From positions 1-38,352 of the forward strand of contig DUNS01000140.1 in the NCBI GenBank assembly GCA_012839235.1: a stretch of DNA of 38,352 nt, written 5' to 3'. Below, in pieces: positions 31,563-38,352 of this stretch. Under the pieces are notes generated by a model, which saw nothing but the letters and a program-made list of their open reading frames with translations, ran no database searches and was not told the DNA's origin. Position 1 is the stretch's first letter, and the number at the start of each line of letters is the position of its first letter. This DNA comes from Clostridiales bacterium. GTDB taxonomy: Bacteria; Bacillota; Clostridia; Lachnospirales; Lachnospiraceae. A program made the position numbers and the translations under genes.

Positions 31563-31680
31563 TTACGCGAAAGCAAAGTGAGCATTGAAAGCTAGCCTGC
31601 AGATATGCGGACTTGCACAAGCGAATAATGCCTGTAAGCAGGCACCGGAGAAGCTCCCAAAGCGTGCTTCTTCCGAGATT
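31563..31680. other. Hairpin-rich intergenic element of unknown function
   Basis: Stem-loops gcctg-taag-caggc (31630..31643) and cggagaagc...gcttcttccg (31646..31675), plus weaker cctgca-gata-tgcgg. GC-richer than surrounding intergenic DNA. Confidence 0.5.
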
Positions 31681-31704
31681 ATAAAAAGAAAGAGGTAGAG
31701 AGGT

Positions 31705-33030
31705 ATGAAAAAGATTAGTAAGTTAATGGTACTCCTTATGGTAGCGATTCTTGTATTAGGTAGTTTTGCAGCTTGTGGTAAAAAAGAAGATGAAAAACCA
31801 GCTAACACAACAGCAAATGAGAGCAATGATAGCAAAAAAGACGACGATGCTGCCCCTGTAGATGCAGATCCTGCAGAGGCAACACCAGTTACTTTAAAGG
31901 TATGGTGCCCTGAGAACCAGATTCAAAATGGAACAATGGATACTATGGCAGAATCCTTCCAGGAACTGCATCCTGAATGGGATATAACCTTCACTATTGA
32001 AGTTGTTGGTGAAGATGTAGCTAAAGAGCAGGTACTTAAAGATGTTGCAGCAGCTGGAGATGTATATTTCTTCGCAAATGATCAGTTAAATGAGTTGGTT
32101 AACGCAGGTGCTATTGCTAAGCTTGGTGGTAGAGCAGAAGAGCTAGTTAAGACAACTATGGCTGAAACTGTTGCTGATACGGTTACAGCTTCTGATGGAT
32201 CTATCTACGGTATTCCTTTTACTCACAATACATTTTTTATGTTTTATGATAAATCTATCCTAACAGAGGAAGATGTTAAAACAATGGAAGGTATTATGTC
32301 TAAACCTACCGCTGACAATGTATATAACTTCCACTTTGACAGTGCAGGTGGTTGGAAACTAGGATCATGGTTTTATGGCGCGGGCTTAACAATCTATGGA
32401 GATAATGGACTTGATTTTGCAGCAGGTGCTAATTGGAATAATGGAACTGGTCTTGCTGTAACTAATTATCTTATCGACTTAATAGGCAATCCTAAGACTG
32501 CATTCGAAGGTGATGTATCTCTTTCTGAGTTAGCTGCAGATCATAGAATTGGCGCTTGGTGGGATGGCTCTTGGAACTATCAGATGTATAAGGATGCTTT
32601 AGGGGATGACCTTGGTCTTGCTGTTCTTCCTACCTTCAATCCTGATGGCAACGATTATCAGCTAAAGGGCTTCTATGGCTCAAAGGCTATTGGGGTTAAT
32701 CCTCAGGCTTCTAACATGCAAGTAGCAGTAGAGTTTGCTACATACCTAGGTAGTGAAGAAATGCAGGTTAAGCGTTTCATCGAATCAGGTCAGGTTCCTA
32801 CCAATCTTAATGCAGCAGAAGCTCCAGAAGTTAAGGCTGACCCTGTAGCAACTGTTATAGTTAATGAAGCTAGTGTTGCATCTGTTATGCAGCCTACATC
32901 TGCAGAATTTGGTTCAAGATATTGGTCAAATGTTGGTGCACTTGCAACAGAAATCAAGAGCGGTGAGTTAAATAAGACTAATGCCCAAGAAAAATTAGAT
33001 ACATTTGTTGGAACATTAGTTGTGCAATAA
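31705..33030 (+). CDS. malE: Maltodextrin-type ABC transporter substrate-binding lipoprotein
   Basis: Lipoprotein signal MKKISKLMVLLMVAILVLGSFAACGKK; SBP family 1 pattern and position before two permease genes. Confidence 0.92.
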   Translation: MKKISKLMVLLMVAILVLGSFAACGKKEDEKPANTTANESNDSKKDDDAAPVDADPAEATPVTLKVWCPENQIQNGTMDTMAESFQELHPEWDITFTIEVVGEDVAKEQVLKDVAAAGDVYFFANDQLNELVNAGAIAKLGGRAEELVKTTMAETVADTVTASDGSIYGIPFTHNTFFMFYDKSILTEEDVKTMEGIMSKPTADNVYNFHFDSAGGWKLGSWFYGAGLTIYGDNGLDFAAGANWNNGTGLAVTNYLIDLIGNPKTAFEGDVSLSELAADHRIGAWWDGSWNYQMYKDALGDDLGLAVLPTFNPDGNDYQLKGFYGSKAIGVNPQASNMQVAVEFATYLGSEEMQVKRFIESGQVPTNLNAAEAPEVKADPVATVIVNEASVASVMQPTSAEFGSRYWSNVGALATEIKSGELNKTNAQEKLDTFVGTLVVQ

Positions 33031-33055
33031 CAATATATAGTTAATTAGGCTTAAT

Positions 33056-33093
33056 GAAACGGAATGCTCTATAGCTAATGGACATTCCGTTTC
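33056..33093. terminator. Hairpin between SBP and permease genes (attenuator/mRNA stabiliser candidate)
   Basis: gaaacggaatg...cattccgtttc (11-bp arms). Confidence 0.55.
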
Positions 33094-33121
33094 TATAATT
33101 CAGTGAAATAGGAGGTTAATT

Positions 33122-34510
33122 ATGGGCAGTAAAAAGCAAAGGACTTTGGAAGGTTCCGCATCAGATATAAGCTTTAGAAGTGCCTTTATTCTAGGCAATG
33201 TGATTACCAAGTTATCTGCCATCATCTTTGGACTAGGAAACCTATTACATAAGCAGATAATAAGAGGACTTTTATATTTTAGTATTGAAGTAGCTTATAT
33301 TTACTATATGGTTACCTTTGGAGTAACATCCCTAAAAAATCTTATTACTTTGGGAACTGTGTCACAGGTAGAAGTGTTTAATGAAGAATTGCAGATATAT
33401 GAATATATAACTGGTGACAATTCTATGCTTTGCTTACTTTACGGCGTATTAACAATATTTATAACCCTGGTTTTTATTTTTGCATTAACTGGATCTGTAA
33501 AGAGTGCATATGATTCACAGCGAAGAAAAGAACTAGGTAAAAAGGTTCTTACATTTAGAGAGGATATAAGAAGCTTAAAGCAAGAAAATCTACACAAGGC
33601 AATGTTGTTTACACCTATGGTAGGTATTATTTCATTTACAATTATACCCCTATTATTTATGATACTAATAGCATTTACTAATTACGATAAGAACCATCAG
33701 CCACCTGGAAATCTATTTGACTGGGTAGGCTTAGCTAATTTTAAAGCCTTGTTATTAGAAAATAGTATGTTATCTAATACATTCTGGCCAATCCTTAGAT
33801 GGACTTTTATCTGGGCTATATTTGCAACATTTTCCTGCTATATATTAGGAATAATTCTTGCAGTTGTTATTAATAGAGAAGGAACAAGATTTAAAGGCTT
33901 TTGGAGATTTACCTTTGTTCTTTCAATCGCTATGCCGCAGTTTGTTTCACTACTTACTATGAGAACAATATTTAATGCCAATGGACCGATGAATTCATTG
34001 CTTCGAACTCTTGGGGTTATCGGTATGACTGAATCAGTACCATTTTTAACTGATCCTATACTTGCTAAGATTACAATAATATTAGTAAACATATGGATTG
34101 GTGTACCCTTTACCTTACTTACTACAACTGGTATCTTACAGAATATACCTAGGGATGTATATGATGCAGCTAAGGTGGATGGAGCCAATAGTATAAGAAT
34201 ATTCTTTAATATTACTATGCCTTATATTCTGTTTATTACTACGCCTAATCTGATAACTACCTTTACTGGTAATATTAATAATTTCAATGTTATATACTTA
34301 CTTTCTGGTGGTGGTCCAGATTCCCTGGATTATTACTCCGCAGGTAAAACAGATCTCTTGGTTACATGGTTATATAGACTAACTATTACAGATAAGGATT
34401 ATAACCTTGGGTCAGTAATTGGAATTTTAGTATTTATCATTCTAGCAACCTTATCATTAATAACATATAGAAGATCAAAATCCTTTAAAGAAGAGGAGGC
34501 CTTCCAATAA
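33122..34510 (+). CDS. malF: Sugar ABC transporter permease (MalF-like)
   Basis: EAA-loop-like DAAKVDGANSIRIFFNITMPYI; extended N-terminal hydrophobic region typical of MalF-type permeases. Confidence 0.92.
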   Translation: MGSKKQRTLEGSASDISFRSAFILGNVITKLSAIIFGLGNLLHKQIIRGLLYFSIEVAYIYYMVTFGVTSLKNLITLGTVSQVEVFNEELQIYEYITGDNSMLCLLYGVLTIFITLVFIFALTGSVKSAYDSQRRKELGKKVLTFREDIRSLKQENLHKAMLFTPMVGIISFTIIPLLFMILIAFTNYDKNHQPPGNLFDWVGLANFKALLLENSMLSNTFWPILRWTFIWAIFATFSCYILGIILAVVINREGTRFKGFWRFTFVLSIAMPQFVSLLTMRTIFNANGPMNSLLRTLGVIGMTESVPFLTDPILAKITIILVNIWIGVPFTLLTTTGILQNIPRDVYDAAKVDGANSIRIFFNITMPYILFITTPNLITTFTGNINNFNVIYLLSGGGPDSLDYYSAGKTDLLVTWLYRLTITDKDYNLGSVIGILVFIILATLSLITYRRSKSFKEEEAFQ

Positions 34511-35370
34511 TGAGAACAAGATCCTTAAGAAGTTTTATATCTAACTGGGTAGTACACATAATATTATCGATTCTTGCAGTTATATGGGTTATACCTATAG
34601 CCTTTGTTATACTTACTTCTCTTCGTGCAGAAGGTGGATCATATAAGAGTTATATTTTTCCAAGGGGATATACCTTAGATAATTATAAGAACTTATTCCT
34701 TAGTACTGGAAGTTTAGATTTTCCAAGATGGTTTGTTAATACATTGATAGTATCCATCTGTACATGTGTATTGTCTGCATTTTTTGTATTATGTGTATCC
34801 TATGTTATGTCAAGACTAAAATTTAAAGCTAGAAAGAAGCTGATGAGCGTTTCTCTTGTATTAGGAATGTTCCCAGGATTTATGTCTATGATAGCTGTAT
34901 ATTATATTCTTAAAGGCTTTGGACTTTTAGATACTGGAGCGTTAAAGCTACTGGCATTAATTATGGTCTATTCCGGTGGGGCAGGGCTTGGCTTCTATAT
35001 AGCTAAGGGCTTCTTTGATACTATACCTAAATCAATAGATGAAGCAGCTTATATCGACGGAGCTACTAAATGGGATGTATTCTGGAGAATTACAATTCCT
35101 CTATCTAAGTCTATAATCGTATACACTTTATTAACATCCTTTATGGGTCCTTGGGTTGACTATATATTCGCAAGAGTTATCCTTGGAGCTGATAAAGTCT
35201 ACTACACAGTAGGTATCGGACTATGGAGTATGCTTGAGAAAGAATTTATAGAGTACTACTATACTCAGTTCTTTGCTGGTTGTGTGGTTATATCGATTCC
35301 TATTGTTATACTGTTCCTAAGAACACAGAAGTATTATGTTGAAGGAGTATCTGGAGCAGTTAAGGGATAA
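34510..35370 (+). CDS. malG: Sugar ABC transporter permease (MalG-like)
   Basis: DEAAYIDGATKWDVFWRITIPLSKSI EAA motif. TAATG overlap with the preceding stop. Confidence 0.93.
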   Translation: MRTRSLRSFISNWVVHIILSILAVIWVIPIAFVILTSLRAEGGSYKSYIFPRGYTLDNYKNLFLSTGSLDFPRWFVNTLIVSICTCVLSAFFVLCVSYVMSRLKFKARKKLMSVSLVLGMFPGFMSMIAVYYILKGFGLLDTGALKLLALIMVYSGGAGLGFYIAKGFFDTIPKSIDEAAYIDGATKWDVFWRITIPLSKSIIVYTLLTSFMGPWVDYIFARVILGADKVYYTVGIGLWSMLEKEFIEYYYTQFFAGCVVISIPIVILFLRTQKYYVEGVSGAVKG

Positions 35371-35392
35371 GAGAATAATCTAAATAACAGAG

Positions 35393-35420
35393 AATGCCTT
35401 ATATATGTATATAAGGCATT
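35393..35420. terminator. Hairpin between malG and GH13 gene
   Basis: aatgccttata ... tataaggcatt (11-bp arms) followed by tttct. Confidence 0.6.
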
Positions 35421-35454
35421 TTCTGTAGGGGATGAAGAAAGGTAAGGTTGTAAT

Positions 35455-37182
35455 ATGAAGAGGATTGTGCTTTTAATAGCTATGATTTCACTTTCTCTTT
35501 TTATGATAGGGTGTAAGGGTGAAGGTTATGTAATAAGAGAAGTGGTTGAAGAAACACAGCAAACTGATTCCAAAAAGGATATGGAAGATAGGGATCAGGT
35601 TTTTGATAGTGACATTGAGGATAATATGATGAAGCAGATTGATTATAAATACCAGCAAGAGCTTAATATTATTGATGACAATTATAGAAATTACTATGAG
35701 ATATTCCTTTATTCCTTCTATGATAGTGATGGAGACGGAATAGGGGATATACAAGGTCTTATATCTAAGCTGGATTATATCAATGATGGTGACCCTACAA
35801 CTGATACTGATCTTGGTTTTAATGGTATATGGCTTATGCCAATCATGCCTTCGACTACCTATCATAAATATGATGTAACTGACTATTATTCCATAGATTC
35901 TGATTATGGAACCCTTGATGATTTTAAAGAGCTTATTAAAGAATGTGATAAACGTGGAATTAAGCTAATAATTGATCTTGTATTCAACCACACCTCATCT
36001 AAGCATCCATGGTTTAAGGAAGCAGTTTCTTATCTAGAAGGACTAGGGGAAGATCAAGAGCCAGATCCGAAGGAATGTCCTTATGTTGAGTATTATAATT
36101 TTGATAAGGACAAAAAAGGAGCAACAGGATATCATAAGGCAGGTAGATCAGATTGGTACTACGAATGTATCTTCTGGGATGGGATGCCTGACTTGGACTT
36201 AGATAATGATGAAGTAAGAGGGGAGATTGAAAAAATAGCAAAGTTCTGGCTAGATACGGGAGTTGACGGATTTCGTCTAGATGCTGTTAAGGAGTTCTTT
36301 ACTGGTCAGAAAGACAAGAATACTGAAGTTCTTAAGTGGTTCACAGAATATGTTAGATCAGTTAAGGCTGATGTATATGTAGTAGGAGAGGCTTGGGACA
36401 GTAAGGATATAATAAGCGCTTATTATAGTAGTGGGACTACCAGCTTTTTCAACTTTCCACTAGCAATGCATAATGGGGAGATAGTTAAGGCTGTAAGAAA
36501 GCTTGGATCTAGCACAGCGTCCTCCTTTGCCAATAGTCTTATCCATATATATGATTTATATAAAAGCTCTAATTCTGACTATATTGACGCACCATTTATC
36601 AGTAATCATGATACCACAAGGGTATCTGCTCAGTGTGTTAACAATGAGGAAATGATGAAGATGTCAGCTGGAGTTCTTCTTACCTTAGATGGTAGTCCAT
36701 TCGTATACTATGGAGAAGAGATAGGAATGAATAGCTATGGAGATAAGGATGAGAATAAACGTCTTCCGATGAACTGGTCCAACACAGATACAAGAGGGAT
36801 GACAAGAAAACCATCTAATGCTGATATTGTAGAGCAAAAGTTCCCAGCAGTGGATGAACAGCTAGAAGATTCACTATCAATTCTTAATTATTATAAAAGA
36901 GCAGTTCGTATTCGTAATGAAAACCCAGAGATCGCCAGGGGAGAGACTAGTCTTATAGAGGAATTAATAGATAGCAATATTCTTGCTCTTAGAAAGAATT
37001 ATAATAGCAGTGAAATCACAATTATCTATAATATCAATAACGAGGATGCTAAGGTTAGCCTTAGTGACCCAGGACTAACAGATATTAATATCAGAGGATA
37101 TCTATCAGTAGATGGCCGTGAAGTAACACTGGAAGACAATGTATTAGAAATGCCTAAATACTCTATAGTGGTGCTAAAATAA
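35455..37182 (+). CDS. GH13 alpha-amylase-family lipoprotein
   Basis: Lipobox LFMIGCKG; YEIFLYSFYDSDGDGIGDIQGLISKLDYI, DLVFNHTSSKHPWF, DGFRLDAVKEF, VVGEAWD, FISNHDTTR (catalytic D/E/D regions intact). Confidence 0.94.
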   Translation: MKRIVLLIAMISLSLFMIGCKGEGYVIREVVEETQQTDSKKDMEDRDQVFDSDIEDNMMKQIDYKYQQELNIIDDNYRNYYEIFLYSFYDSDGDGIGDIQGLISKLDYINDGDPTTDTDLGFNGIWLMPIMPSTTYHKYDVTDYYSIDSDYGTLDDFKELIKECDKRGIKLIIDLVFNHTSSKHPWFKEAVSYLEGLGEDQEPDPKECPYVEYYNFDKDKKGATGYHKAGRSDWYYECIFWDGMPDLDLDNDEVRGEIEKIAKFWLDTGVDGFRLDAVKEFFTGQKDKNTEVLKWFTEYVRSVKADVYVVGEAWDSKDIISAYYSSGTTSFFNFPLAMHNGEIVKAVRKLGSSTASSFANSLIHIYDLYKSSNSDYIDAPFISNHDTTRVSAQCVNNEEMMKMSAGVLLTLDGSPFVYYGEEIGMNSYGDKDENKRLPMNWSNTDTRGMTRKPSNADIVEQKFPAVDEQLEDSLSILNYYKRAVRIRNENPEIARGETSLIEELIDSNILALRKNYNSSEITIIYNINNEDAKVSLSDPGLTDINIRGYLSVDGREVTLEDNVLEMPKYSIVVLK

Positions 37183-37192
37183 ATCTCGAGAA

Positions 37193-37234
37193 GGGTGGAA
37201 GAAAGTAGTGCTGTTGCACTACTTTCTTCCACCC
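37193..37234. terminator. Bidirectional terminator hairpin
   Basis: Perfect 19-bp arms gggtggaagaaagtagtgc / gcactactttcttccaccc, loop tgtt. Confidence 0.85.
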
Positions 37235-37503
37235 ATCATCATCTTTAGCATTTCAAATTGCCTTTTATCCTTTGGAGATAGGTTCTTAGTAAGTTGGTCA
37301 ATCATTAATTCACTCTCATCCTTTGTGAAGCTTAAGTTTTGACTTTGAAGTCTTTTATTAGCATTCATAAGAATTGGGATTACCTTATCCATAGGTTTTC
37401 CTTCAGCTTCTTTCATTATTTCAAGTAGGATTGCTAGTTTGCGAGGGTCAATGTTTTTAGCATTAGGGTTATTAGACCATGAATTATCAGCCACTACTTT
37501 CAC
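37219..37503 (-). CDS. Conserved-looking hypothetical protein (94 aa)
   Basis: 94-codon ORF, helix-rich (NIDPRKLAILLEIMKEAEGKPMDKVIPILMNANKRLQ); aaggagtga RBS upstream; follows 37510..38328 gene by 6 bp (operon-like). Confidence 0.75.
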   Translation of the reverse strand: MKVVADNSWSNNPNAKNIDPRKLAILLEIMKEAEGKPMDKVIPILMNANKRLQSQNLSFTKDESELMIDQLTKNLSPKDKRQFEMLKMMMGGRK

Positions 37504-37509
37504 TCCTTT

Positions 37510-38352
37510 TTATTGATTGGATACATCATCATTATTGTCATCTTTAATATCACCAAGATCTTTATTATCTTTATTATCATCATATGACATATTCTTTAAA
37601 AGCATACTCAGGTTTTCGAAGTTACTAGCCTGTTCAGGGGATACCATATCCCCGAAGAGGGAAGCAAAGTTACTAAAATTAAAACCTGAGGAACTGTTAT
37701 CTGTCGTAGTCTCCGCTTCCAAATCTCCCTTATAGTTACCATCAGAATCTATATAGGAACTGGAATCATAATTATCATCTGAATCCATGTAGGAAGCAAA
37801 GTCCTTGCCTTTATCTGAATCCATATAGGAACTAGAATCAGCATTGTCTTTTTCATCAATATCAGAATTCGTATCTTCACTAGAATTATTGTTCATAAAT
37901 GAATTCAAAACAGAGAACATATCAGGGTTCATATTAAAATTCATACCTGCATTTGAATTATTATTCATAAATGAGTTTAGAACCGAGAACCCATCAAAAT
38001 TCGTATTACCATCTGTATCGGAACCGCCGCTATTAAAATTCTCCATGTTTTTCATCATTTCCATATATGTGGAGTAAGTTTCGAACATTCTTTTAGCATT
38101 GAAAATTCCTAAAATCTGATCAACTATTGGAAGTTCCCTCTCTCTAAGCTTGGGCCTTATTCCAGTTAATAACCCCTCTATATCCAATTTCTTGTTATAA
38201 CTTTCATTGGAAGCCATCTCTAGAGGTAGGAGGAAGTTGCGATAACAACCAAGTAAGTCAAATAGCTTTGTAAATAAGTCCATTGTTCTTCTTGTCCTTG
38301 GATCAAAATAGGGTGTCGCAGCCTTCATAATATCTACTGTATATGAAAAATC
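37510..38352 (-). CDS. Hypothetical protein with Asp/Ser/Asn-rich repeats, likely 5'-truncated by the window edge
   Basis: The ORF 37510..38328 frame stays open to the window end (DFSYTVDIMKAATPYFDPRTRRTMDLF...) and no good RBS precedes 38328. Internal repeats FSVLNSFMNNNS x2 and S[SA]Y[MI]DSD x3. Confidence 0.75.
   Translation of the reverse strand, partial: DFSYTVDIMKAATPYFDPRTRRTMDLFTKLFDLLGCYRNFLLPLEMASNESYNKKLDIEGLLTGIRPKLRERELPIVDQILGIFNAKRMFETYSTYMEMMKNMENFNSGGSDTDGNTNFDGFSVLNSFMNNNSNAGMNFNMNPDMFSVLNSFMNNNSSEDTNSDIDEKDNADSSSYMDSDKGKDFASYMDSDDNYDSSSYIDSDGNYKGDLEAETTTDNSSSGFNFSNFASLFGDMVSPEQASNFENLSMLLKNMSYDDNKDNKDLGDIKDDNNDDVSNQ

Noticed and set aside
31563-31835. 90-aa minus-strand ORF
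   Set aside because: Antisense to the start of the malE-like gene and the hairpin-rich intergenic element; no SD or coding signature.
35488-35865. 125-aa minus-strand ORF within GH13 gene
   Set aside because: Shadow ORF opposite a confidently identified gene, low-complexity I/L-rich.
37844-38077. Plus-strand ORFs opposite the Asp/Ser-rich protein
   Set aside because: Repetitive S/F-rich translation is the mirror of the D/S/N repeats on the coding strand.

Overview
This AT-rich window looks like a Clostridia (probably Lachnospiraceae-type) chromosome segment. It carries mostly housekeeping and carbohydrate-metabolism genes. From left to right: the 3' part of a large, probably surface-associated protein (open at the left edge); a glyoxalase/VOC protein; a Cys-type glutathione peroxidase; pyrimidine-nucleoside phosphorylase; a ferredoxin overlapping a NapH-like 4Fe-4S membrane protein; a CBS-domain hemolysin/CorC protein; a phospholipase C-like protein; an HD-domain protein; a flavin reductase; a LysM-GH18 spore-type hydrolase; signal peptidase I; argH; eno; a small hypothetical protein; a P-type Ca2+ ATPase; a decayed ABC permease; a DedA protein; a T-box leader plus leuS; kdgK; a KDPG aldolase with a C-terminal VOC-like domain, next to a divergent IclR regulator; a CDP-alcohol phosphatidyltransferase; a LacI regulator divergent from a maltodextrin locus (glgP, malE/F/G-like ABC transporter, GH13 lipoprotein); and two hypothetical proteins, the last one probably open at the right edge. 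I saw no CRISPR array, tRNA, rRNA, prophage or intact transposon. I found no clear evidence of a new multi-gene system. The best leads are: a 46-bp direct repeat with embedded palindromes upstream of lepB; a hairpin-rich intergenic element between glgP and malE; a perfect 23-bp inverted repeat with an anomalous GC-rich loop between leuS and kdgK; a CRP/FNR-type palindrome at the eno promoter; the aldolase-VOC fusion; and the overlapping ferredoxin/membrane-protein pair.
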